A stretch of DNA of 9,376 nucleotides. Source: JANPJV01 sp031425695 (GTDB taxonomy: Bacteria > Pseudomonadota > Gammaproteobacteria > Xanthomonadales > SZUA-5). Where the stretch lies: the NCBI GenBank assembly GCA_031425695.1, contig JANPJV010000246.1, positions 1 through 9,376 on the forward strand. Reading direction: 5' to 3'. A program made the translations under genes and the position numbers. The notes under the pieces were generated by a model that worked only from the letters and a program-made list of their open reading frames with translations, searched no databases and had not been told where the DNA came from. Shown piece by piece: positions 1-5,939 of this stretch; the stretch's first letter is position 1; each line of letters opens with the position of its first letter.

Positions 1-100
1 CCCCCCCCGCCCCCGCCCTCCTTCTCCCCCCAACCCCCCCCCCCCCCCCCCCCGCCCCCCCCCCCCCCCCCACAAAACCCCGCCCACCCAAACTTTCTCG
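1..100. other. Low-complexity C-rich contig edge
   Basis: The first 90 or so bases are almost pure C, broken by a few G, T and A, and then become a C/A-rich stretch nearly free of G. Nothing coding or regulatory can be supported here. The pattern resembles the reverse complement of the poly-G runs made by two-colour Illumina chemistry at read ends, carried into a contig terminus. Sequence that looks normal starts close to position 92. Any upstream promoter elements of the following gene may therefore be lost or corrupted. Confidence 0.7.
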
Positions 101-103
101 TGC

Positions 104-143
104 AGACGTCTAGACGTCCAGACGTCCAGACGTCTAGACTCTG
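104..143 (+). promoter_or_regulatory. Tandem MET boxes (MetJ operator)
   Basis: Four contiguous 8-base units in exact register match the MetJ consensus AGACGTCT: 104-111 (8/8), 112-119 (7/8), 120-127 (7/8) and 128-135 (8/8). A fifth unit at 136-143 keeps only AGAC (4/8). In enterobacteria MetJ dimers bind one box each and stack cooperatively on tandem boxes when charged with S-adenosylmethionine. The block ends 27-35 bases before the ATG at 171, where bound repressor would block transcription. Weak sigma-70-like hexamers sit inside the boxes (TAGACG at 111-116 and TAGACT at 135-140, 18 apart, each 4/6), but the promoter itself is uncertain. A metJ gene in the same operon strongly supports the call. 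Confidence 0.93.
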
Positions 144-170
144 GTCCAGCCCAACGCTGCGAGAGAGACC

Positions 171-2498
171 ATGCCCCGCCAATTTCCCGCCGAGCTGCGT
201 ACCTTCACCGCCGACGGCCCGCTCGCTCTCAGCAGTGGCGGCCAGCTGGCGCGTCCGACGGTGGGCTACCAGAGTTGGGGGACGCTCAACGCCGCACGTG
301 ACAACGTGATCCTGGTCTGCCATGCGCTGACCGGCACCAGTGACGTTGCCAGCTGGTGGGAGGGCGCCTTCGGCGCGGGGCGTGTCCTCGATCCGAGCCG
401 GCATTTCATCCTGTGCATCAACAACCTCGGCAGCTGCTACGGCAGTTCCGGTCCAGACAGCCTCGATCCGGCGACCGGACAGCGCTACGGCTCGCGCTTT
501 CCGCAGATCGAAATTGCCGACATCGTCGCCCATCAGCGCCTGCTCGTCGCGGAGCTCGGCATCCGCGGCATCGAGCTGGTGGTGGGCGCGTCGATGGGGG
601 GTTTCATTGCGCTCGAGTGGGCGCGCAGCGAGCCCACCCGCGTGCGCCGGGTCGCGGTGATCGCGAGCAGCTGGCGGCAGCCGCCGCAGGCACTGGCGCA
701 GGCACGCCTGCAATGCGAGTTCATCCGGCGCGACCCCAACTTTGCCGGTGGCGATTACCTGCCGGAGGCCGCCCCCAACCAGGGACTGGCGCTAGCTCGC
801 CAGCTCGGCCACCTGACCTACCGCTCGCCCGAAGAGCTCGATCGCCGCTTCGGACGCGAGCTGCGCGCGGACGGCGAATTCCAGGTGCTGTCCTATCTCG
901 ATCACCAGGGCGACAAGCTGGTGCGCCGTTTCGACGCGCTCTGCTACCTGCGCCTGACCGAAGCCATGAACCGTTTCGACCTGGGCGCTGGCGGCGATCC
1001 CGCGGCAACGTTGGCGCAGATCCGCCAGCCCGCGCTGGTCGTGGCCTTAAGCTCCGACCAGCTGTATTTCCCGAGCGAGCAGGCGCGCCTCGCGGGCTAC
1101 CTCGCAAACTCGGAGCTGCTCGAGATCGACACCTTGTACGGCCACGACGGCTTCCTGGTTGACGCCGCGAGCCTCGACCCGGGTCTGCGCGCCTTTCGTG
1201 ACCAGGCGCTCCCGGCGTCGGCTGCACACACTCGGTCGGATGCGCGACCGCTGCCGCTGACGATCATCGGTGCGACCGGCCGCGTCGGTGCCGAGCTGCT
1301 TGCCTTGCTCGCACAGCGGACGGCGCTGCCGCTGCGCCTGGTCGGGGTCGCCAATTCGCGCGGGGCGCTGTGGCAGCCGCTCGGCATCGATCCGACCACG
1401 GCCGTCGTCGCTCTCCGAGCGCACGCGACCGCCAGCGCCGCTGCGCTGATCGAGCGTTTTCTCGTCGCACGCGGTCCCGCCGTCCTGGTCGACTGCACCG
1501 CGAGCGCCGAAATCGCGAGCTACGCGCCACGCCTGCTCGCGGCCGGGATCGCCCTGGTTACGCCGAACAAGCTGGCCTTTGCCGCCGGGACCGGTGCCTG
1601 GTCGGCATTGGCCAAGGCGCTTGCCGGAAACACCCCGGCCGGGTGGTCGGCCACGGTCGGGGCGGGGCTGCCGATCCTGTCCACGATTGGTCGCCTGCGC
1701 GCCGCGGGGGATGAGCTGATCGAGGTCGAAGCCGGGCTTTCGGGCACGCTCGGCCATCTGCTGACCCGGACGCAGAACGGATCGAGCCTGGCGCAGGCCA
1801 TCGACGAGGCCATCGCGCTGGGGCTCGCCGAGCCCGACCCGCGTGCGGACCTCGGTGGCGAGGACGTGCGCCGCAAGCTCAGCATCATCCTGCGTGCGGC
1901 CGGCATCGATGTGGAGCCCGCCGCAATTGCGCTGGAACCACTGCTCGCGCTCGCGCCGGAACAGGACTGGCGCAGCGCGCTCGCCGATCACGAGGACGCC
2001 TGGTCACAGGCAGTCCTCGACGCGAAACGGGCGCGCCTGCGGCTCGTATATCGCGCCCGCTGGAGCCCGGAAACCGGCGCTGTGGTCGGGCCAGCGCTGG
2101 TCGCGGAAGACCATCCGCTGGCCGGCGCGCGCGGGACCGAAAACCGGGTGGTGTTGCGCTCGCACTTCCAGGGCACCCAGCCAATTGTCATCTCCGGCGC
2201 CGGTGCCGGCGTGCGCGTCACCGCGGCCGCAGTGCTCGCCGATCTCATCAGTGTGACGACCAGCCTGCAGCGCAGCGCGGCGCCCGTACGTGGCGCCGAG
2301 CCGGTGCGCGTGCCGCATCGCATCCGGGCGTATGCACGGCTGAACGCGCGGGGCGTTCGCAGCCGTTTCATTGCTGGACCGAGAGCCGCCGAGTCAGTAG
2401 CCTCTGGCGGCAACGGAGGGCCCCGATGCCTAAGAAATTCGTCAACCCTTATATCGAGCGCGGAAAGCGCGCCGAGGCCACCAAGAAGATCACGGTGA
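171..2498 (+). CDS. MetX-type homoserine O-acyltransferase fused to homoserine dehydrogenase
   Basis: A single 775-residue ORF carries two enzymes of the homoserine branch. Residues 1 to about 345 are an alpha/beta-hydrolase of the MetX family: HALTGTSD near the N-terminus, the nucleophile elbow GASMGG with Ser141, then Asp296 (SSDQ) and His325 (YGHDG) completing the triad. It would acylate homoserine from acetyl-CoA or succinyl-CoA; the sequence alone does not settle which. After a short linker, residues 361 to about 698 are an NAD(P)-dependent homoserine dehydrogenase: nucleotide-binding GATGRVG (367-373), TPNK with Lys467, and the catalytic block with Asp560, Asp565 and Lys569, spaced like yeast Asp214, Asp219 and Lys223. 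No aspartokinase domain is present. The ATG follows a weak purine-rich GAGAGAGA and fits the usual MetX N-terminus. About 77 tail residues past the dehydrogenase fold look non-conserved and overlap metJ by 73 bases, so the true C-terminus is doubtful. MET boxes upstream imply MetJ/SAM control. The domain assignments are firm; reality of the fusion depends on the assembly. Confidence 0.9.
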   Translation: MPRQFPAELRTFTADGPLALSSGGQLARPTVGYQSWGTLNAARDNVILVCHALTGTSDVASWWEGAFGAGRVLDPSRHFILCINNLGSCYGSSGPDSLDPATGQRYGSRFPQIEIADIVAHQRLLVAELGIRGIELVVGASMGGFIALEWARSEPTRVRRVAVIASSWRQPPQALAQARLQCEFIRRDPNFAGGDYLPEAAPNQGLALARQLGHLTYRSPEELDRRFGRELRADGEFQVLSYLDHQGDKLVRRFDALCYLRLTEAMNRFDLGAGGDPAATLAQIRQPALVVALSSDQLYFPSEQARLAGYLANSELLEIDTLYGHDGFLVDAASLDPGLRAFRDQALPASAAHTRSDARPLPLTIIGATGRVGAELLALLAQRTALPLRLVGVANSRGALWQPLGIDPTTAVVALRAHATASAAALIERFLVARGPAVLVDCTASAEIASYAPRLLAAGIALVTPNKLAFAAGTGAWSALAKALAGNTPAGWSATVGAGLPILSTIGRLRAAGDELIEVEAGLSGTLGHLLTRTQNGSSLAQAIDEAIALGLAEPDPRADLGGEDVRRKLSIILRAAGIDVEPAAIALEPLLALAPEQDWRSALADHEDAWSQAVLDAKRARLRLVYRARWSPETGAVVGPALVAEDHPLAGARGTENRVVLRSHFQGTQPIVISGAGAGVRVTAAAVLADLISVTTSLQRSAAPVRGAEPVRVPHRIRAYARLNARGVRSRFIAGPRAAESVASGGNGGPRCLRNSSTLISSAESAPRPPRRSR

Positions 2499-2662
2499 CC
2501 ATCCCGGTCCACGTGCTCAAGCTGCTGACGGACGAACGTACCCGTCGGCAGATCAAGAAGCTGCGCCATGCCACCATCTCCGAGCTGCTGACGGAGGCCT
2601 TCCTGCACGCCTATACCGGCCAGCCGCTGCCGGTCGACGAGGAACTCGGACGCCCGGAGTAA
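2426..2662 (+). CDS. metJ: Methionine repressor MetJ (short form)
   Basis: This 78-residue protein matches the N-terminal three quarters of E. coli MetJ. It has the ribbon KKITVTIP (residues 20-27, with Lys21 and Thr23 equivalent to the DNA-contacting Lys23 and Thr25), helix A with LTDERTRRQIKKLRHAT, and helix B with SELLTEAFLHAYTGQPLP. It is a ribbon-helix-helix dimer that uses S-adenosylmethionine as corepressor on MET boxes. Helix B residues near the SAM site are kept (Glu57 and His61, equivalent to Glu59 and His63), with Tyr63 in place of Phe65. It stops after LGRPE and lacks the roughly 27-residue C-terminal part with helix C seen in the 105-residue E. coli protein. GGAGGG at 2415-2420 gives a good ribosome site. 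The gene overlaps the upstream fusion ORF by 73 bases in another frame, and the perfect MET boxes at 104-135 suggest it represses its own operon. Confidence 0.93.
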   Translation: MPKKFVNPYIERGKRAEATKKITVTIPVHVLKLLTDERTRRQIKKLRHATISELLTEAFLHAYTGQPLPVDEELGRPE

Positions 2663-2667
2663 GCGCC

Positions 2668-3363
2668 ATGCGGGCGGTTGCCGCGGCGCCGGACGGCGGA
2701 CCGCTGCACGCGCCCCTTGCCGACGTGGCTGCCGTGATCCCGGTCGGGCCGGGCGATCGCAGCTGGCGCGGCCTGCTCGAGCAACTCGACCGCTTTGCCC
2801 CGGGCCTCACGCGCCGGCTGGTCTTCGCCCATGGTGACCTGCAGGGTCGCCCGCGCAGCCCTGGCATTGCCTGGACCGAATCCAGCCGCGGCCGCGCACG
2901 CCAGCAGAACGCGGGGGCAGCCGCACTCGACCAGCGCTGGCTATGGTTCCTGCACGCCGACAGCCGGCTCACACCCGCGACCCTCGACGCGCTGCGCGCC
3001 TTCATTGCCCGCGACGAGGATGCGCTCGGCTATTTCGACCTGCGCTTCGCCAACGACGGCCCCTGGCTCGTGCGCCTCAACGAGTGGGGCGTCCGCGCGC
3101 GCTGCCGGCTGGCCACGCTGCCGTTCGGCGACCAGGGCCTGGTGCTGCCGCGCAGCCGCTTCTACGAGCTCGGCGCCTTCGACGAGGCGCGCCCATTCGG
3201 CGAAGACCACGCCCTGGTCCGCGCCGCCCGCAGCGCCGAGCTACCGGTCCGCCGCATCCCCGCCCCCATCTACACCAGCGCCCGCAAATACCGCGCCCAC
3301 GGCTGGCTCGCCACCACCTGGAAGCACCAGCGGCTCACGTGGCAGCAGTGGCGGGAGGGGTGA
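2668..3363 (+). CDS. Glycosyltransferase family 2-like protein (TIGR04283 type)
   Basis: The 231-residue product resembles the GT2-fold family named 'transferase 2, rSAM/selenodomain-associated'. Visible motifs are a degenerate N-terminal strand AAVIPVGPGD, RGRARQQNAGA before the core, the FLHADS segment with Asp98 in the metal/nucleotide-sugar position, PFGDQG with Asp155, FGEDHALVRAARS with Glu179-Asp180 as candidate catalytic acids, and the family's closing pattern PIYTSARKYRAHGWLATTWKHQ. No membrane segment or signal peptide is evident, so it is probably cytoplasmic. Donor and acceptor are unknown. The ATG lies 5 bases after the metJ stop, and GGAG at 2656-2659 inside metJ serves as ribosome site, so translation is likely coupled to metJ. 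The DUF2064 gene downstream is the usual companion of this family. Family call is firm; function is not known. Confidence 0.85.
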   Translation: MRAVAAAPDGGPLHAPLADVAAVIPVGPGDRSWRGLLEQLDRFAPGLTRRLVFAHGDLQGRPRSPGIAWTESSRGRARQQNAGAAALDQRWLWFLHADSRLTPATLDALRAFIARDEDALGYFDLRFANDGPWLVRLNEWGVRARCRLATLPFGDQGLVLPRSRFYELGAFDEARPFGEDHALVRAARSAELPVRRIPAPIYTSARKYRAHGWLATTWKHQRLTWQQWREG

Positions 3364-3365
3364 AG

Positions 3366-3455
3366 CGGTTTCGGTTTCGGTTGTCGGTTTCGGTGACCAC
3401 AACGTGACCCGCGGCCAACCGATTTAGTCCGAAACCGAAACCGATAACTGAAACC
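3366..3455. repeat. GGTTTC-type inverted repeat between the two transferase genes
   Basis: The gap between the transferase genes is built from hexanucleotide-like GGTTTC/GAAACC units in opposite orientation. CGGTTTCGGTTTCGG (3366-3380) is the exact reverse complement of 3429-3443. A longer register pairs 3373-3393 with 3435-3455 at 19 of 21 positions, leaving a loop of about 41 bases. The left arm starts 2 bases after the upstream stop codon and the right arm ends 2 bases before the next ATG. It could form a large stem-loop in the transcript, acting as attenuator or processing site, or be an expanded simple repeat. It has no U-tract typical of an intrinsic terminator. Confidence 0.8.
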
Positions 3456-3457
3456 AA

Positions 3458-4111
3458 ATGCGCCACGGCATCGCCATCTTCGTCAAAACCCCGGGCCTGA
3501 GCCCGATCAAGACGCGCCTGGCGGCGAGCGTGGGTGAAGAGCGGGCGCTGGAGATCTATCGGGCGTGCATTGATTGCGTGCGGGCGAGCGTGGACCTTGC
3601 CTGCGCCCGCGTTGATCTGACCGCCTACTGGGCGGTCGCCGAGCCCGATGGCTTGCCGCATTGGTCGAGCTGGCCCTGCCTGCTGCAACCCGAGGGCGGC
3701 CTGGGTGCCCGCATGGCCGGCATCCATGCGCAACTGCGCTCGCGTCACCACGGTGCCCTGCTGCTCGGCGCGGACGTGCCGGGCATCAGCGCCGGGCTCA
3801 TCGAAGACGCCTGCCGCGCCCTCGACAGCGGACCCGCCTGCGTCATCGCGCCGGCCACCGACGGCGGCTTCGTGCTCTTCGGCGCGAATGCCGACCTGGG
3901 TGCCGATCCCTGGGACACCCCCGCCTACGGCGCACCCGATACGGCAGAACAGTTCCTGGCGCTGATAGGCGCGGGCTTGGATTTGTCCAGGTTGGAGACC
4001 CAGCTTGACCTGGATACGCGTGCGGACCTGGTCGAGCTTTCCGCCCACCCGCCGGTCGCGCCGTCGGCGCAGCAAATCCAATTCTGGTCGCGCCTGTCCA
4101 GCTGGAAGTAG
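3458..4111 (+). CDS. DUF2064 / CofC-MobA-like transferase (TIGR04282 type)
   Basis: This 217-residue protein has the features of DUF2064 ('transferase 1, rSAM/selenodomain-associated'), which shares the nucleotidyltransferase-like GT-A fold of CofC and MobA. It shows the opening strand IAIFVKTPGLSPIKTRL with Lys10, Lys18 and Arg20 (nucleotide phosphate contacts in this fold), GGLGARM, LLGADVPGI with Asp106 in the metal-binding position, and TDGGFVLFG around Asp135. The natural reaction is unknown; related genes sit beside a GT2-like partner and sometimes radical-SAM arsenosugar genes, which I do not see here. The start is fixed by the family N-terminus, yet no Shine-Dalgarno is visible because the flanking repeat runs up to the start. 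The TAG stop at 4109-4111 is formed by the head of a REP palindrome. Confidence 0.87.
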   Translation: MRHGIAIFVKTPGLSPIKTRLAASVGEERALEIYRACIDCVRASVDLACARVDLTAYWAVAEPDGLPHWSSWPCLLQPEGGLGARMAGIHAQLRSRHHGALLLGADVPGISAGLIEDACRALDSGPACVIAPATDGGFVLFGANADLGADPWDTPAYGAPDTAEQFLALIGAGLDLSRLETQLDLDTRADLVELSAHPPVAPSAQQIQFWSRLSSWK

Positions 4112-4189
4112 GTCATGTTGCCGGCGCAGCCGGCTACTTGACAGTTTCCAGCCGTCAAGTAGCCCGCTTGCGCGGGCAACATGACCTAC
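4108..4189. repeat. REPIN-like pair of GTAG-headed REP elements (copy 1)
   Basis: Outer arms GTAGGTCATGTTGCC (4108-4122) and their exact reverse complement (4175-4189) enclose inner arms GGCTACTTGAC (4132-4142) and GTCAAGTAGCC (4154-4164), with an 11-base central loop. Each half is itself an imperfect hairpin headed by GTAG. The right half pairs GTCATGTTGCCCGC with GCGGGCTACTTGAC around a GCAA loop. This matches the definition of paired inverted REP elements mobilised by RAYT transposases; GTAG-type REPs are well known in Stenotrophomonas (SMAG family). The left GTAG overlaps the stop codon of the upstream gene. It may also act as an RNA-level terminator or stabiliser. Confidence 0.85.
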
Positions 4190-4279
4190 GACAATCGTCC
4201 TCAGCCACAGTTGAAAATGAATCCGGGTCTTCGGCCTGAACGGCGTCACAGAACTCACAACTGCGCAGTCCGGCGCGGC

Positions 4280-4285
4280 TAAAAT
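4280..4285 (+). promoter_or_regulatory. Possible -10 box for the subtilase gene
   Basis: TAAAAT lies 30 bases before the ATG at 4316 in an otherwise GC-rich spacer and matches the sigma-70 -10 consensus at 5 of 6 positions. No good -35 hexamer stands 16-18 bases upstream; a separate TTGAAA occurs at 4211-4216, too far away. The preceding REPIN makes a separate promoter for this gene plausible. This is a weak call. Confidence 0.3.
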
Positions 4286-4315
4286 ACGCAACGTTCACTT
4301 CGACCCGGCAGGCTC

Positions 4316-5791
4316 ATGCGCTTGAAAGCTCTTCCACTGTTGATCGCCTCACTGCTGACGGCCTCGGCTGCATCCGCGAACGACAAGATCAACCCAACGG
4401 TGCAAGCCGCTTTCGCGAAACGCGCGCAGGTCCCGCTGGTCGTCAGCCTGGCTGCGCAGGCAGACACTGCCAAGATCGCTGCCAGCAACAAAGGCGACGC
4501 CCGCCTTGTCGCCACGGTGGCCGCCCTGCGCGCCGAGGCAGATCGCAGCCAGGCTACCCTGCGGAGATATCTCGACGCGCGCGGGCTTGCCTACCGTGCG
4601 TTCTGGGCTGCCAACTTCATCACGTTGGAGGCTGACGCCGCACTTGCCGCCAAGCTGGCCGCACGGGCCGACGTCGCCGCGATCGAGCTCGACGCGCCAA
4701 TGCAGATGATCCAGCCAGATCTCTTCCAGCCGACTGCGGAACCCACCAAGGCGATCGAGAGTGGCGTCACCCGCGTCAACGCTCCGGCACTGTGGGCGAT
4801 GGGCTTTCGCGGCCAGGGCGTGATCGTCGCCGGCGAGGACACCGGCATCCAATGGGACCACCCCGCGATCAAACGCCAGTACCTCGGTTGGAATGGTGCG
4901 GTCGCCAACCACAATTACCATTGGTACGACGGCATCCGTCCCGGTGGCGCCGGGGGTACTTGTGGCACGGCGTCCGCGTTCCCATGCGACGACAACAACC
5001 ACGGCACCCACACGGTCGGCACCATAGTCGGCGACGACGGTGGTGCGAACCAGATAGGCGTCGCGCCGGCCGCGCGCTGGATCGGCTGCCGCAACATGGA
5101 CCTGGGCAATGGCACGCCGACCACGTACACCACCTGCATGCAATGGATGATGGCGCCCACGGATCTGGCCGGAAACAACCCTGACCCGCTGCGCGCGCCG
5201 CACGTCGTCAACAACTCCTGGGGTTGCCCGCCGTCAGAAGGCTGCACCACACCCGACATCCTGCGCACCGTGGTCGAGAACGTGCGTAACGCCGGAATCC
5301 TGATGGTGGTATCCGCAGGCAACTCGGGCTCCTCCTGCTCGACCATCAGTGATCCGCCCGGAACCTATGCCGCCAGCTTCAGCGTCGGCGCGATTGGCAC
5401 CACTGCGATGGCAGGATTCAGCTCACGCGGGCCGATCACAGTCGATGGCAGCAACCGCCTCAAGCCCGATATCGTGGCGCCTGGCGTCACCGTGCGATCG
5501 GCGACCCGCAATAACAGCTACGCGAGCTTCAATGGCACCAGCATGGCCGGCCCGCATGTCGCCGGCGTCGCCGCCCTGCTGATGTCCATCGACCCCACCC
5601 TGAAGCGCGATCCCGCACGCATCGAGGCGCTGATGCGTGCGACCGCGGTCAACGACATCACCAACACCCAGGTCTGCGGCGGCATCCCGGCCGCGACCAT
5701 CCCGAACAACGTCGTCGGCCACGGGCGCATCGATGCGCTGAATGCTGCGCGCGTGGGATTGGGCGTGCTTTGGGTTGCGGGCTTCGAATGA
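4316..5791 (+). CDS. Secreted subtilisin-family (S8) serine protease, bacillopeptidase F-like
   Basis: The 491-residue product starts with a clear Sec signal peptide (MRLK, then a hydrophobic stretch, likely cut after Ala21 in SAASA-ND). Residues 22 to about 145 form a propeptide resembling the I9 inhibitor domain. The protease domain carries the catalytic triad Asp175 (GEDTGI), His229 (NNHGTHTVGT) and Ser409 (NGTSMAGPHVAG), with the oxyanion Asn336 in SAGNSG; all needed residues are present, so it should be active. The spacing and a Cys-rich insert between Asp and His resemble bacillopeptidase F-type subtilases. It would degrade extracellular protein for nutrition. The chain ends shortly after the catalytic fold in LWVAGFE, similar to the short (F/W)xxGFE C-termini I recall on many exported proteins of this bacterial group; that reading is tentative. 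There is no prepeptidase or other C-terminal domain. The ribosome site is weak (CAGG at 4309-4312). Confidence 0.93.
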   Translation: MRLKALPLLIASLLTASAASANDKINPTVQAAFAKRAQVPLVVSLAAQADTAKIAASNKGDARLVATVAALRAEADRSQATLRRYLDARGLAYRAFWAANFITLEADAALAAKLAARADVAAIELDAPMQMIQPDLFQPTAEPTKAIESGVTRVNAPALWAMGFRGQGVIVAGEDTGIQWDHPAIKRQYLGWNGAVANHNYHWYDGIRPGGAGGTCGTASAFPCDDNNHGTHTVGTIVGDDGGANQIGVAPAARWIGCRNMDLGNGTPTTYTTCMQWMMAPTDLAGNNPDPLRAPHVVNNSWGCPPSEGCTTPDILRTVVENVRNAGILMVVSAGNSGSSCSTISDPPGTYAASFSVGAIGTTAMAGFSSRGPITVDGSNRLKPDIVAPGVTVRSATRNNSYASFNGTSMAGPHVAGVAALLMSIDPTLKRDPARIEALMRATAVNDITNTQVCGGIPAATIPNNVVGHGRIDALNAARVGLGVLWVAGFE

Positions 5792-5815
5792 GGGTGCGGG
5801 TTGGGCCGTGAGCCG

Positions 5816-5862
5816 CTCTGGTGGGAGTGGCCATGGCCGTGATCTCTTGATTTGTCAGATGA
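5816..5862 (+). repeat. GTGGGAG-type REP-like repeat, copy A (left of vapBC)
   Basis: This segment contains GTGGGAGTGGCCATGGCC, a GTGG head followed by a short palindrome centred on GGCCATGGCC, and an AT-richer tail ending in GATGA. It aligns without gaps to 6637-6683 at 37 of 47 positions. The two copies lie just outside the toxin-antitoxin pair. Similar short GTGGGAG-headed palindromes are common REP sequences in pseudomonads and xanthomonads. It lies between the subtilase stop and the vapB promoter; no gene is seen in 5792-5939. Confidence 0.7.
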
Positions 5863-5913
5863 AGCCAAAAGGCTAGGCAGCGCAGCCTTGACGCTCGCAG
5901 GACAGTGTCATTC

Positions 5914-5932
5914 ATACAGAAATCTGTATAAT
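5914..5932 (+). promoter_or_regulatory. vapBC promoter -10 with overlapping operator palindrome
   Basis: A perfect inverted repeat, ATACAGA-AA-TCTGTAT (5914-5929), overlaps a consensus -10 box TATAAT (5927-5932) preceded by TG. The -35 region is poor (for example TGTCAT at 5906-5911). The palindrome is suited to binding a dimeric ribbon-helix-helix antitoxin, which would cover the -10 and autorepress. The TATAAT ends 7 bases before the vapB ATG, so transcription should start at or within a base or two of the A of ATG, giving a leaderless message. This fits with the absence of any Shine-Dalgarno. Confidence 0.75.
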
Positions 5933-5939
5933 TTTCCGC

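Noticed and set aside
104..143. Short direct repeats that could be taken for a CRISPR array or other tandem repeat
   Set aside because: The 8-base period has no spacers and each unit matches the MetJ operator consensus, next to a metJ gene.
92..170. SAM riboswitch as leader of the methionine operon, as in some Xanthomonadales
   Set aside because: The leader is too short and lacks the helices and conserved core of SAM-I or SAM-II; MET boxes explain the regulation.
1047..1991. Long minus-strand open frame (314 codons)
   Set aside because: It lies antisense to the homoserine dehydrogenase domain, has low-complexity Arg/Gly-rich content and no recognisable motif; open antisense frames are expected at this GC content.
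3335..4291. Long minus-strand open frame (318 codons) across the DUF2064 gene
   Set aside because: The DUF2064 protein on the plus strand has clear family motifs; the antisense frame has none and runs through two palindromic repeats.
5863..5874. AGCC-AAAA-GGCT hairpin as terminator of the subtilase gene
   Set aside because: The 4-base stem is too short and no T-tract follows.
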